A DNA stretch of 47,664 nucleotides from Myxococcales bacterium (GCA_029881215.1 JAOUNA010000005.1:1-47664), one strand, 5' to 3'. Shown: positions 10,704-20,376, counted from the stretch's first letter. Numbers and translations are program-made. The notes: generated by a model not told the origin, from the sequence alone.

Positions 10704-11401
10704 GTGCGCAGCCCCGTCACGATCTGGGCCGCGCCGAGCAGCAGGGGCGTCTTGCGCAGGCGCTCGAAGCCGGCCTTGGCCAGCTCGGCGCACAGCTCGG
10801 GCTCCGGCGGCAGATACGCCGTCGACTGCGGCAGGTAGGCATACGCCGCGCGGTCCGAGAGCCAGGCGCCGAGTCGGGGCACGGCGCGGTCGAAGTACAG
10901 CGAGTGCAGCGCGCGGAGCGGTGCGCTGCGCGGCCGGTCGACCTCGAGGAATGCAAAGCGCCCTGCCGGCGCGAGCACGCGCGCCATCTCCGCGAAGGCG
11001 TCCGGCAGCGATACGAAATTGCGCAGCGCGAATCCGCACAGCAGCGCCGAGGCGCTGCCGTCCGCGAGCGGCAGCGCGGCGCCGTCGGCCTGGAGGAAGA
11101 CGGCGGGGATGTGCCGCCGCAGCGCGCCGCGCAGCATCTCCCGGGCGAAATCCACGGCGATCACGCGCGCGCCGCGCGCGCAGGCGAGCTCGGCCAGATC
11201 TCCCGTTCCGCAGGCGAGGTCGAGCACCGTGTCCCCCGGGCCGATGGCGATTGCGTCGAGCGCGCGGCGCCGCCAGCGCTGGTCGAGTCCACCGGTGAGC
11301 AGCCGATTCATGCGGTCGTAGCGCGGCGCGATGCGGTCGAACATGCGGCGCACGCTCTCGCGCTTGCGCTCGGTGGGCGGCAGGGCGCCTACTCCTTCCA
11401 C
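10700..11401 (-). CDS. menG: Demethylmenaquinone methyltransferase (UbiE/MenG family)
   Basis: VRRMFDRIAPRYDRMNRLLTGGLDQRWRRRA...VLDLACGTGDLAELA...GFALRNFVSLPDAFAEMARVLAPAGRFAFLE. Confidence 0.9.
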   Translation of the reverse strand: MEGVGALPPTERKRESVRRMFDRIAPRYDRMNRLLTGGLDQRWRRRALDAIAIGPGDTVLDLACGTGDLAELACARGARVIAVDFAREMLRGALRRHIPAVFLQADGAALPLADGSASALLCGFALRNFVSLPDAFAEMARVLAPAGRFAFLEVDRPRSAPLRALHSLYFDRAVPRLGAWLSDRAAYAYLPQSTAYLPPEPELCAELAKAGFERLRKTPLLLGAAQIVTGLRT

Positions 11402-12150
11402 GCGACCTCCACTTCGAGGTGCGCGGCTTCCGTGGCTTCGAGGGCCGCTTCGAGCGCCTTCAGCTCGTCCTTGCCGCGCAGGCGATGCAAGGCGCGCGTC
11501 ACCAGCGTGCGCTGGAAGTGCACGGCGACGAGCCGCGTTGCCAACGGCAGGAGCGTGCGGAAGGCACGCGTGATGGCTTCGCTGTCGGCCGTGTCGGGCT
11601 GTGCCTTGCGCACGTGATCGTCGAAGAGCTCGATGGCGGCATCGACCAGATCCTGGACGTGGCGCGCGTGTGTGACGGCGCGCTCGAGCAGGGTCTGCAG
11701 CGGAAATCCCGCCTCGAGCAGCGCCAGGCCCGCGCGCGCCATCTCGAGATCGGCTTCGCTGAAGCGCTCTTCGCCGTCGACGACGAGCGGCACGAGCAGG
11801 CCCGCAGCCAGCGCCGCCTGGATGAGCGCCTCCGGGATCCCCGCCTCGCGCGCCAGCGCAGCACGCGACAGCATGCGCTTGCCGACGCCCTCCTCGACGA
11901 GTGCCTCGAGCAGTGGCTGGCGGCGTTCGCTGCCCGTCGGTCCCGCGAGCACGCGGCGGATCTGGGCCAGCGTGAATCCCTGACGCTGCAGCGCGCGGAT
12001 GCGCCGCAGCCGCTCGAGATGCGCGCGATCGTAGACGGCGACCCGCCCCTCGCGGCGCGGCGACGGCAGCAGGCCGCGGCCCTGGTAGAAGCGCACCGTG
12101 TCGACGCCGACGTCGGCGGCGGCTGCGAGCTCTTCCACTCGATATTCCAT
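11389..12150 (-). CDS. MerR-family transcriptional regulator heading the men array
   Basis: N-terminal MEYRVEELAAAADVGVDTVRFYQGRGLLPSPRREGRVAVYDRAHLERLRRIRALQRQGFTLAQIRRVL is a MerR winged HTH, followed by a long alpha-rich C-terminal domain. Confidence 0.88.
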   Translation of the reverse strand: MEYRVEELAAAADVGVDTVRFYQGRGLLPSPRREGRVAVYDRAHLERLRRIRALQRQGFTLAQIRRVLAGPTGSERRQPLLEALVEEGVGKRMLSRAALAREAGIPEALIQAALAAGLLVPLVVDGEERFSEADLEMARAGLALLEAGFPLQTLLERAVTHARHVQDLVDAAIELFDDHVRKAQPDTADSEAITRAFRTLLPLATRLVAVHFQRTLVTRALHRLRGKDELKALEAALEATEAAHLEVEVAWKE

Positions 12151-12173
12151 GCGATGATTCTAAGAGTCATCGC
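12151..12173. promoter_or_regulatory. Near-perfect 23-bp palindrome (operator candidate) directly abutting the merR start codon
   Basis: GCGATGATTCTAAGAGTCATCGC: 10 of 11 base pairs plus a central base are self-complementary, and it covers the -10 element on the minus strand. Confidence 0.7.
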
Positions 12174-12185
12174 TCGCAGTGTCGA
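12157..12185 (-). promoter_or_regulatory. Sigma70-type promoter for the merR-men array: TCGACA-N17-TAGAAT, 6 nt before ATG (apparently leaderless)
   Basis: Minus strand TCGACA CTGCGAGCGATGACTCT TAGAAT CATCGC ATG. An A/T-rich tract (12190-12216) lies just upstream of the -35. Confidence 0.65.
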
Positions 12186-12292
12186 GCCCAATATTTCCTG
12201 AATTATTTCAAAATCTTGGGGTTCAGCTTGGGCGCGGGGCGGAAGGGCGATGGCACGGGGACCGGGTGCGCGGGCGCGCGCGGCCTCCCGGC

Positions 12293-13021
12293 TCAGCGCA
12301 CGCGTACGTCGAAGGGCTTGAGCAAGCGGAACTCGAGCAGCGAGCCGGCCGTGATGCGCTCGCCCGATTCCGGAGCGGCGGGGGTCCCCGCGACCGCGGC
12401 GCTTGCCGGAGCGCCGGCTCCCGCCGGCTCTGCGGTCTGGTGGGTGCTGGTCAGGATCTTCAGCATCTGTCCCTGCAGCATGATCTCGGTCAGCTCGAGA
12501 TCCAGGCGGCCGGCGCCCGCGCCGCTGGCGCTCACCTCGGCGACTCTTCCGTAGACGGGCGTGTTCGCGGGCGCGATGGCGACTCCCTCCACCACGATCG
12601 GCGCCTCCAGCAGCGCCGCGAAGCGGTCGCCGGCGGCGCTGCGGCGCGGGTCGAGCGAATCGGACAGGCGCGCGCGCAGGCGCGTGCCCGCCGGCACCGT
12701 CGCGGCGCGCGGCGCGTCCAGCGCGGGAGCAGCGCTCGCCGGGCTCGGCGCCCGTGCTTCGGCTGGGCCGGCGCTCGCCGGCGCGGCCGGAGCCAGCGGC
12801 GTGGCGGCCGCGCTCGGCGCGGAGAAACCGATCGCCGAGACTTCTGCGATGCGGAAGATCTGCAGCGCGCCGCCCACCTCGAACTGGATTTCCTGCTGCG
12901 TGGCGCCGCGGAAGGTCCCTTCGACGCTGCGTCCGTCGCGCGTCTTCAGGACGTCGGCGCCCGCGCTCGATGCCAGCGCCAACGCCAGGGCCACGAACAT
13001 GGCCCTTGCTGCGATTCGCAT
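12293..13021 (-). CDS. Exported hypothetical protein (signal peptide, Ala/Pro-rich linker, C-terminal beta-rich domain)
   Basis: MRIAARAMFVALALALASSAGADVLKTRDGRSVEGTFRGATQQEIQFEVGG...VPAGTRLRARLSDSLDPRRSAAGDRFAALLEAPI; upstream SD GAGAGGGGAG. Confidence 0.7.
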   Translation of the reverse strand: MRIAARAMFVALALALASSAGADVLKTRDGRSVEGTFRGATQQEIQFEVGGALQIFRIAEVSAIGFSAPSAAATPLAPAAPASAGPAEARAPSPASAAPALDAPRAATVPAGTRLRARLSDSLDPRRSAAGDRFAALLEAPIVVEGVAIAPANTPVYGRVAEVSASGAGAGRLDLELTEIMLQGQMLKILTSTHQTAEPAGAGAPASAAVAGTPAAPESGERITAGSLLEFRLLKPFDVRVR

Positions 13022-13182
13022 GGATACTCCCCTCTCGATTCCCCCAGGTGGAGCATCGGTCCTCCGCGGCCGCGACTTGTGGCTCGAGTCACAGTTCGGA
13101 CCCCAGGCGGGGAGCCGATTCCAGTAAGATGCCGGCGGCGGCGCGGACCCTTCCGCGCGCAACCCAACCGAGGAGAAGCCCG

Positions 13183-13638
13183 ATGTGTCGATTCGTTCCG
13201 AACTCGCTGTTGTGGCTGGGGATTCTGGCCCTCGCCCTGGCCCAGAATGCCAGCGCCCAGGTGAGCGTCGGCCCGCGCGTCGGGCCCGGGATCCCGGAGC
13301 TCCGGCTGGCCGAGCGGAACAGCGAAAAGCTCGGGCTGGACGAGAAGGGCGTCGAGGCCGTCAAGAAGATGATCGAGGAAGCCAACGCGCAAGAGGAAAA
13401 GCTCAGTGAGCAGATGCGCGACGCGCGCGTCAAGATGCGCGATCTGCTCGATCAGGAGCTGCCGGGCGAAGCCGCCTTGCTCGCGCAGTCGGATGCGATG
13501 GCGAAGCTCACCGCGGAGATGCAGAAGCACCAGCTGAAGGCCTCGCTGGCGCTGCGCGCCTTGCTCACGCCGGAGCAGCGCAAGACGTTCATGGAGCTGC
13601 GCAAGGCGCCCCAGCCCCGGCGTCGCCGGCCGCGCTGA
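13183..13638 (+). CDS. Small exported protein, Spy/CpxP-like (LTxxQ-type helical protein)
   Basis: SD GAGGAGAAG then MCRFVPNSLLWLGILALALAQNASAQ; helical body with C-terminal LRALLTPEQRKTFMELRK. Confidence 0.65.
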   Translation: MCRFVPNSLLWLGILALALAQNASAQVSVGPRVGPGIPELRLAERNSEKLGLDEKGVEAVKKMIEEANAQEEKLSEQMRDARVKMRDLLDQELPGEAALLAQSDAMAKLTAEMQKHQLKASLALRALLTPEQRKTFMELRKAPQPRRRRPR

Positions 13639-13650
13639 TCGAGATCCCGC

Positions 13651-15417
13651 TCAGCGCCGACGCTGCGGTGCGTAGAGATCCGTGATGGTGCCGATCGCCA
13701 TCTCGGCGGCGAAGCCGAGGGTCTCCGAGAGCGTCGGGTGCGCGTGGATCGTCAGCGCCAGATCTTCGGCGTCGGCGCCGAGCTCGATGGCGAGCGTCGC
13801 CTCGGCGATCAGCTCTCCCGCGTGGGGTCCGACGATGCCCGCGCCGAGCAGGCGCCGCGTGTCCGCGGCGAAGAGCAGCTTCGTCACGCCGTCGTTGCGG
13901 CCCATGCCGAGCGCGCGACCACTCGCGGCCCAGGGGAACGCGCCCTTCTCGATCTCGATGCCCTGCTCCTGCGCCTGCAGCTCCGTGAGTCCGGTCCAGG
14001 CGATTTCCGGATCGGTGTAGGCGACCGAGGGAATCGTCCGGGCGTCGAACGCGGCCGGCAATCCCGCGATCACCTCGGCCGCCGTCTTGCCCTGGTGGCT
14101 CGCCTTGTGCGCGAGCAGCGGAGGGCCGGTGACGTCGCCGATGGCGAAGATGTGCGGGACGTTCGTGCGCTGCTGTGCGTCGACGCGGATGAAGCCGCGC
14201 TCGTCCAGCGCCACGCCCGCGCGCTCGGCGGCCACGCGGTCCGCGTTCGAGCGCCGACCCACGGCCACCAGCACGCGATCGAAGCTCGCGACCTCCGGTG
14301 CCCGCGCGCCCTCGAAGTGCACGCGCAGGCCGTCCTCGTCCGGGACGACGCGCGTCACCCGCGTCCCGAGGTAGATGCCCGCGTAGCGCCTCTCGATGCG
14401 GCGCTGCAGGGGGCGCACCAGGTCCGGATCCACGCCCGTGAGCAGCGCGGGCAGCAGCTCGACCACGGTCACCTCCGAGCCCAGCGCGTCGTAGACGGCG
14501 GCCATCTCGAGCCCGATGACACCGCCGCCGATCACGAGCAAGCGTCGGGCCTCGCCGTCTACCTCGAGCGCGGCGCTCGAATCCAGGATGCGCGGGTCGT
14601 CTTGGGGCAGATCCGGCAGCGGCATCGCGCGCGAGCCCGGCGCGAGCACGGCGTGGTCGAAGGAGACGCTGCGCGTGCCCTGCGCGGTCTCCACCTCGAC
14701 CCGATGCGCCGAGGTCAGACGGCCGCTTCCCGTCAGCACCTCGATCTTGCGCTGGGCGGCGAGCTTCGCGAGCCCGGCGGTGAGTTTGCCGACGACCGCG
14801 TCCTTGCGCGCGCGCAGCCGCGCGAAGTCGATGCGCGGCGGTCCGAACTCGACGCCGTGCGCGCCGAGCGCGGCCGCCTCCGCGATCACGCCCGCCGCGT
14901 GCAGCAGCGTCTTGGACGGGATGCAACCCACGTTGAGGCACACGCCGCCGAGCCTCGCGTGGCGCTCGATCAGCACCACGCGCTTGCCGAGATCGGCGGC
15001 GCGAAACGCGGCGGTGTATCCGCCCGGCCCGGCGCCGAGCACCAGCACCTCGGCGTGCACGTCTGCGCCCAGCTCGGCGCGCGCGCTGCGCGGCTCGGCG
15101 GGCGCTGCGGCGTCGGCCGCAGCGCGTGGCGGGCGCGCCTCGCTCTGCGCGGGCGCCGCCGGGTGCGCCTCGGCCTCCGCCAGCTCGAGCGTTGCGATGG
15201 GGGTGCCCTCGCGGACCGGATCGTTTGGCGCCACCAGCACCTCGCGCACCACGCCGGCGTGCGGGGACGGAATCTCCATGCTGGCCTTGTCGCTCTCGAT
15301 CGCGATCAGCGACGCCTCGGCCTCCACGCGCTCGCCCGGCGCCACGAGCACCTCGATCACGCTGACGCGCTCGAAGTCGCCGATCTCCGGGACCCTGACG
15401 GTGAAGAGGCGCGGCAT
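13651..15417 (-). CDS. lpdA: Dihydrolipoamide dehydrogenase (E3) with N-terminal lipoyl domain
   Basis: Lipoyl motif IESDKASMEIPSPHAG, then VLGAGPGGYTAAFRAADLG, RLGGVCLNVGCIPSKTLLHAA, IFAIGDVTG and C-terminal HAHPTLSET. Confidence 0.93.
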   Translation of the reverse strand: MPRLFTVRVPEIGDFERVSVIEVLVAPGERVEAEASLIAIESDKASMEIPSPHAGVVREVLVAPNDPVREGTPIATLELAEAEAHPAAPAQSEARPPRAAADAAAPAEPRSARAELGADVHAEVLVLGAGPGGYTAAFRAADLGKRVVLIERHARLGGVCLNVGCIPSKTLLHAAGVIAEAAALGAHGVEFGPPRIDFARLRARKDAVVGKLTAGLAKLAAQRKIEVLTGSGRLTSAHRVEVETAQGTRSVSFDHAVLAPGSRAMPLPDLPQDDPRILDSSAALEVDGEARRLLVIGGGVIGLEMAAVYDALGSEVTVVELLPALLTGVDPDLVRPLQRRIERRYAGIYLGTRVTRVVPDEDGLRVHFEGARAPEVASFDRVLVAVGRRSNADRVAAERAGVALDERGFIRVDAQQRTNVPHIFAIGDVTGPPLLAHKASHQGKTAAEVIAGLPAAFDARTIPSVAYTDPEIAWTGLTELQAQEQGIEIEKGAFPWAASGRALGMGRNDGVTKLLFAADTRRLLGAGIVGPHAGELIAEATLAIELGADAEDLALTIHAHPTLSETLGFAAEMAIGTITDLYAPQRRR

Positions 15418-15420
15418 GGC

Positions 15421-16752
15421 TCAGAGGATCAGGCGGCGCAGGTCGGAGAGGAGCTCCGCCAGACGCGTGGTGAAGCGCGCCGCGGCGGCGCCGTCGACGA
15501 CCCGGTGATCGTAGGAGAGCGAGAGCGGCAGGATCAGGCGCGGCACGAACGCGCCGTCCTGATGGACCGGCTTCCACTGCATGCGGCTCACGCCCAGGAT
15601 CGCCACCTCCGGATGATTGACGATCGGCGTGAAGAAGGTTCCGCCGATCCCACCCAGGCTCGAAATGCTGAAGCTCCCCCCCTGCAGATCCGAGGGCTGC
15701 AGCTTGCGCGCGCGCGCCTTCTCCGAGAGCTCCGCCAGCTCCGCCGCAATCGCGTAGAGACCCTTGCGATCCGCGTCCCGCACCACCGGAACGACGAGCC
15801 CTCCCTGCGTGTCGACGGCCACGCCGATGTGGTAGTAGCGCTTGACGATGAGATTCTCGCCGGTGTGGTCGAGCGATGCATTGAAGTGCGGAAACTCCTG
15901 CAGCGCGTGCGCGCATGCCTTGAGCAAGAACGGCAGGAAGGTGAGCTTGATGCCGCGCGCCTGCGCCTCTTCCTTCATCGCGCGGCGGAAGGTGTCGAGC
16001 TCCGTGATGTCGGCCTCGTCGAATTGGGTCACGTGTGGCACGGTCACCCAGCTGCGGTGCAGATGGGCCGACGAGAGCTTGCGGATCCGGTTGAGCGGCT
16101 CGGTCTCCGTCGGACCGAACTGGGAGAAGTCGAAGCGCAGCGGCGCGGCGACGGCGACGCCGGCGATGGGAACGCCCGCGGCGGTTCCCTTGACGATCAT
16201 GCTCTTCACGTAGCCCTGGACATCTTCCCTGCGGATGCGCCCCTTGCGACCGCTGCCCGGCACCAGGCGCAAGTCCACGCCCAGCTCGCGGCCCAGGCGC
16301 CGCACCGAGGGACTCGCGTGGGCTTCCAGCGCCTGCGCCGCGGTCTCGCTCTGCGCGGGCGGCGGAGTCGCCTCTCTGGATTCCGGCGCCGCGCCGTCCG
16401 CCTGCGGCGCGAGCTCTTCGGCGCGCGCCGTGTCGCGCGGCTCCGGCTCGACGCGTGGCGCCGTTCCTGCTTCTTCCTGCTCCGGCGCCTCGCTTTGCGC
16501 CCGCGCGCTCTCGTCGATCTCGATCACCGCGATCAGCGAGCCCCGACTCACCCGGTCTCCGACCGAGGCCTTCATCTCCACCACCACGCCCGCGAAGGGC
16601 GACGGAATCTCCATGCTGGCCTTGTCGCTCTCGAGCACGATCAGCGAATCTTCTGCAGCGACACGGTCGCCGGCCGAGACGAGCACCTCCGCCACATCGA
16701 CGTTCTCGAACTCGCCGATGTCGGGCAGCAGGACTTCTCTTTCGACGCCCAA
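15421..16752 (-). CDS. aceF: Pyruvate dehydrogenase E2, dihydrolipoyllysine acetyltransferase (one lipoyl domain)
   Basis: Lipoyl motif LESDKASMEIPSPFAG, E3-binding ASPSVRRLGRELGVDL, catalytic SLSYDHRVVDGAAAARF. Confidence 0.93.
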   Translation of the reverse strand: MGVEREVLLPDIGEFENVDVAEVLVSAGDRVAAEDSLIVLESDKASMEIPSPFAGVVVEMKASVGDRVSRGSLIAVIEIDESARAQSEAPEQEEAGTAPRVEPEPRDTARAEELAPQADGAAPESREATPPPAQSETAAQALEAHASPSVRRLGRELGVDLRLVPGSGRKGRIRREDVQGYVKSMIVKGTAAGVPIAGVAVAAPLRFDFSQFGPTETEPLNRIRKLSSAHLHRSWVTVPHVTQFDEADITELDTFRRAMKEEAQARGIKLTFLPFLLKACAHALQEFPHFNASLDHTGENLIVKRYYHIGVAVDTQGGLVVPVVRDADRKGLYAIAAELAELSEKARARKLQPSDLQGGSFSISSLGGIGGTFFTPIVNHPEVAILGVSRMQWKPVHQDGAFVPRLILPLSLSYDHRVVDGAAAARFTTRLAELLSDLRRLIL

Positions 16753-16773
16753 GAAAACCTCCGAACCCGCCCG

Positions 16774-19434
16774 CTACACCGTCGCCGGGTTGGGCTTGGC
16801 GGGGTCGATCTCGTACTTCTCGATCGCCTTGCGCACGGTCGCCGCAGATACCGCGCCCTCGTCGGCGAGTGCCTTGAGCGCCGCCAACGCGACGAAGCGC
16901 CGATCCACCTCGAAGAAGTGTCGCAGGCGCTCGCGCAGGTCCGAACGCCCGAAGCCGTCCGTTCCCAGCACAATGTAGCGTCGCGGTACGAAGGCTCGGA
17001 TCTGATCGGCGTAGGCCTTCATGTAATCGGTCGCGGCGACGACCGGGCCCGTTCGCTCGCACAGCATCTGGCTCGCGTAGGGTTGGCGCGGCGTCTCCTC
17101 GGGGTGGAGCAGGTTCCAGCGCTCGGCTTCGAGCCCTTCGCGGCGCAGCTCGCTGAAGCTGGTGACGCTCCACACGTCGGTCTCCACGTCGAAGTCGCCG
17201 CGCAAGAGCTCGGCGGCTGCGAGCACCTCGCGCAGGATCGCCCCGCTGCCGAGCAGCTGCACGCGCCGTTCGGCGGCGGCCGCCCCCGAGCGGATCCGGT
17301 ACATGCCCTTCAGGATCCCCGCCTCCGCGCCTTCGGGCAACGCAGGGTGGGGGTAATTCTCGTTCATCACCGTGATGTAGTAGAACACGTCCTCCTGCTC
17401 GGCGAACATGCGGCGCAGCCCCGCGTGCACGATCGTCGCCAGCTCGTACGCGTAGGTCGGATCGTAGGCAACGCAGTTGGGAACGGTCGCCGCCAGCAGA
17501 TGGCTGTGACCGTCCTGGTGCTGCAGACCCTCGCCCGCAAGTGTCGTGCGTCCCGACGTGCCGCCCATCAGGAAGCCGCGGGTGCGGGAGTCGCCCGCCG
17601 CCCACAGGAGATCGCCCACGCGCTGGAATCCGAACATCGAGTAGAAGATGTAGAAGGGAATCACGTGGACGCCGTGGTTCGCGTGCGCCGTTCCCGCGGC
17701 GACGAACGACGAAGCGGCACCCGCCTCGCAGATGCCCTCCTGGAGGATCTGTCCCTTCCGATCCTCCCGGTAGTACATCACCTTGTCATGATCGACGGGC
17801 TCGTAGAGCTGTCCCTCGGAAGCGTAGATGCCGAGCTGGCGGAACAGTCCCTCCATCCCGAACGTCCGGGCTTCGTCCGCGACGATCGGCGCGATGTGCT
17901 TGCCGATCGCCTTGTCCCGCGCGAGCGCGGTGAGGATGCGCACGAACGCCATCGTGGTGGAGATCTCGCGCTCGCCGGATCCCTTGAGCAGTGCGTCGAA
18001 GCTCTCGAGCGGAGGGATTTCGAGCGGCGCGGCGTCCACCCGGCGCGCGGGCAGATAGCCGCCGAGGGCCGCGCGGCGCTCGTGCAGGTAGCGCAGCTCC
18101 GGGCTGTCTTCCGCGGGCTTGTAGAACGGAGCCTCGGCGAGCTTCTCGTCGGGAATGGGGATGCGGTAGCGGTCGCGAAAGGCGCGCAGCGCATCCTCTC
18201 CCATCTTCTTCTGTTGATGGGTGATGTTCTGGCCTTCGCCGGCCACGCCCATCCCGTAGCCCTTCACCGTCTTGGCGAGGATCACCGTGGGCTGGTCCGC
18301 GTGCTTCACGGCCGCCGCGTAGGCGGCGTAGACCTTCTGCGGATCGTGCCCACCGCGGTTGAGCTGCCAGATGTCGTCGTCGGTCATGTTGGCGACCATC
18401 TCGCGCAGCTCCGGGTGCGCGCCGAAGAAGTGCTCGCGGGTGTAGGCGCCGCCGCGCACCTTGTAGTTCTGGTAATCGCCATCGACCGCCCGTTCCATGC
18501 GCTCGAGCAGCACGCCGTTCTTGTCCTTGGCGAGCAGGGGATCCCAGCGATCGCCCCAGATCACCTTGATCACGTTCCAGCCGGCGCCGCGGAAGGTGCC
18601 CTCGAGCTCCTGGATGATCTTGCCGTTGCCCCGCACCGGGCCGTCGAGGCGCTGCAGGTTGCAATTGACCACGAAGATCAGGTTGTCGAGCTTCTCGCGG
18701 GCGGCGAGTCCGATGGCGCCGAGCGCCTCCGGCTCGTCCATCTCGCCGTCGCCCATGAAGACCCACACCTTGCGCTCGCTGGCGTCGATCAGCTCGCGGT
18801 TGTGCAGGTAGCGCATCAAGCGCGCCTGATAGATGCCCAGGATCGGGCCGAGGCCCATCGAGACGGTGGGAAACTGCCAGAAATCCGGCTGCAGCCAGGG
18901 GTGCGGGTACGAGGAGAGGCCGTCGCGCTCCACCTCGCGGCGGAAGTCGTAGAGCCTCGACTCGCTGATCCGGCCCTCCAGGAAGGCGCGCGCGTAGATG
19001 CCCGGCGAGGAGTGGCCCTGGAAGTAGACGAGGTCGCCGCCGAAGTCCGGCGTCGGCGCGTGGAAGAAGTGATTGAATCCCACCTCGTAGAGTGTCGCCG
19101 CGCTGGCGAAGCTCGAGATGTGACCGCCGAGCTCGGCGCTGCGGCGGTTGGCCTGCACGACCATCGCCATCGCGTTCCAGCGGATGATCGAGCGGATGCG
19201 GTGCTCGATCCCGGGCTCGCCCGGCGAGGCCTCCTCGTCGTTCGCGTGGATGGTGTTGACGTAGGCGGTGGCCGCCCGGTGCGGCAGGTGGACACCGGAG
19301 CGGCGCGCTTGGTCGATCAGCGCTTCGATCAGATAGTGGGCGCGTTCGGCGCCCTCGTTGCGCAGCGCCGATTCGAGTGCGTCGAGCCACTCGTGGGTCT
19401 CCTCGGGGTCGATGTCGACGGATCGATCGGACAT
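16774..19434 (-). CDS. aceE: Pyruvate dehydrogenase E1 component, homodimeric type
   Basis: MSDRSVDIDPEETHEWLDALES...GGHISSFASAATLYEVGFNHFF...FMGDGEMDEPEALGAIGLAAREKLDNLIFVVNCNLQRLDGPVRGN...TVKGYGMG. Confidence 0.95.
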   Translation of the reverse strand: MSDRSVDIDPEETHEWLDALESALRNEGAERAHYLIEALIDQARRSGVHLPHRAATAYVNTIHANDEEASPGEPGIEHRIRSIIRWNAMAMVVQANRRSAELGGHISSFASAATLYEVGFNHFFHAPTPDFGGDLVYFQGHSSPGIYARAFLEGRISESRLYDFRREVERDGLSSYPHPWLQPDFWQFPTVSMGLGPILGIYQARLMRYLHNRELIDASERKVWVFMGDGEMDEPEALGAIGLAAREKLDNLIFVVNCNLQRLDGPVRGNGKIIQELEGTFRGAGWNVIKVIWGDRWDPLLAKDKNGVLLERMERAVDGDYQNYKVRGGAYTREHFFGAHPELREMVANMTDDDIWQLNRGGHDPQKVYAAYAAAVKHADQPTVILAKTVKGYGMGVAGEGQNITHQQKKMGEDALRAFRDRYRIPIPDEKLAEAPFYKPAEDSPELRYLHERRAALGGYLPARRVDAAPLEIPPLESFDALLKGSGEREISTTMAFVRILTALARDKAIGKHIAPIVADEARTFGMEGLFRQLGIYASEGQLYEPVDHDKVMYYREDRKGQILQEGICEAGAASSFVAAGTAHANHGVHVIPFYIFYSMFGFQRVGDLLWAAGDSRTRGFLMGGTSGRTTLAGEGLQHQDGHSHLLAATVPNCVAYDPTYAYELATIVHAGLRRMFAEQEDVFYYITVMNENYPHPALPEGAEAGILKGMYRIRSGAAAAERRVQLLGSGAILREVLAAAELLRGDFDVETDVWSVTSFSELRREGLEAERWNLLHPEETPRQPYASQMLCERTGPVVAATDYMKAYADQIRAFVPRRYIVLGTDGFGRSDLRERLRHFFEVDRRFVALAALKALADEGAVSAATVRKAIEKYEIDPAKPNPATV

Positions 19435-19440
19435 TGCGCT

Positions 19441-20376
19441 TCAGGCCCTTCCCGCGCCCGCCGCGCGGCGTTCCGGGCGGGTGCGTCGCAGACGTTCGAA
19501 GTCCGCATCCGCGTGGTAGGAAGATCGGGTGAGCGGCGAGGACGAGACGAGCAGGAAGCCACGCTCTCGCGCCGCCGCCGCGAAGGCGTCGAACTCCGCC
19601 GGCGTCGCGTAGCGCGCGACCGGCGCGTGGCGCGGCGTGGGCTGCAGATACTGACCCACGGTGAGAAAGTCCACGCCGGCGCCGCGCAGGTCGTCCATCA
19701 CCGCGAGCACCTCCTCGCGGCTCTCGCCGAGACCCAGCATGAGTCCGGATTTCGTGAATGCACGCGGCGCGTGTTGCTTCGCGCGCGCGAGCAGCTCCAG
19801 CGAGTGGGCGTAGTCCGCGCCGGGTCGGATGGCGCGGTACAGGCGCGGCACCGTCTCCACGTTGTGGTTGTAGACATCGGGGCGCGCCGCCGCGACGCGC
19901 TCGAGCGCGCCCGGCTTGCGCCGGAAGTCCGGCGTGAGCACCTCGACGCTGACGCCCGGCGCGCGGCGCCGGATCGCCTCGATGCAGCGCGCAAAGTGCG
20001 CCGCGCCGCCATCGGGCAGATCGTCGCGGTCGACCGAGGTGATCACCACGTGGCGCAGGCGCAGGTCGGCCACCGCCTCCGCGACGCGCGCGGGCTCGTC
20101 GACATCCGGCGCCGCGGGGCGACCCGTCGCCACCTTGCAGAACGCACAGGCGCGTGTGCAGACGGCGCCGAGGATCATCAGCGTCGCGTGGCCCTGCGAC
20201 CAGCACTCCCCGGCGTTGGGGCAGGCTGCCTCCTCGCACACCGTGGCGAGGCGATGCTGCCGCAGGCGCTGACGCGTCGCGTCGACGCGCGCTGAGCGCG
20301 GCACCCGCACGCGAATCCACGGCGGTCTGCGTGCGAGCGGAGGGGTCGGCGCAGCCGTTCGCGATCGCTCATGCAT
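19441..20376 (-). CDS. lipA: Lipoyl synthase (radical SAM)
   Basis: [41 protein letters not shown] with both Cys triads, and [24 protein letters not shown]. Start ATG 20376 or GTG 20385. Confidence 0.93.
   Translation of the reverse strand: MHERSRTAAPTPPLARRPPWIRVRVPRSARVDATRQRLRQHRLATVCEEAACPNAGECWSQGHATLMILGAVCTRACAFCKVATGRPAAPDVDEPARVAEAVADLRLRHVVITSVDRDDLPDGGAAHFARCIEAIRRRAPGVSVEVLTPDFRRKPGALERVAAARPDVYNHNVETVPRLYRAIRPGADYAHSLELLARAKQHAPRAFTKSGLMLGLGESREEVLAVMDDLRGAGVDFLTVGQYLQPTPRHAPVARYATPAEFDAFAAAARERGFLLVSSSPLTRSSYHADADFERLRRTRPERRAAGAGRA

Noticed and set aside
13589-17605. 1338-aa minus-strand ORF
   Set aside because: Shadow reading frame of the lpd/aceF/aceE genes (Arg/Gly/Ala-rich), not a protein family.
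13738-20295. 2185-aa plus-strand ORF antisense to lpd-aceF-aceE-lipA
   Set aside because: Low-complexity Arg/His/Ala/Glu-rich translation opposite four well-recognised genes; explained by very high GC and codon bias leaving the antisense frame free of stops.
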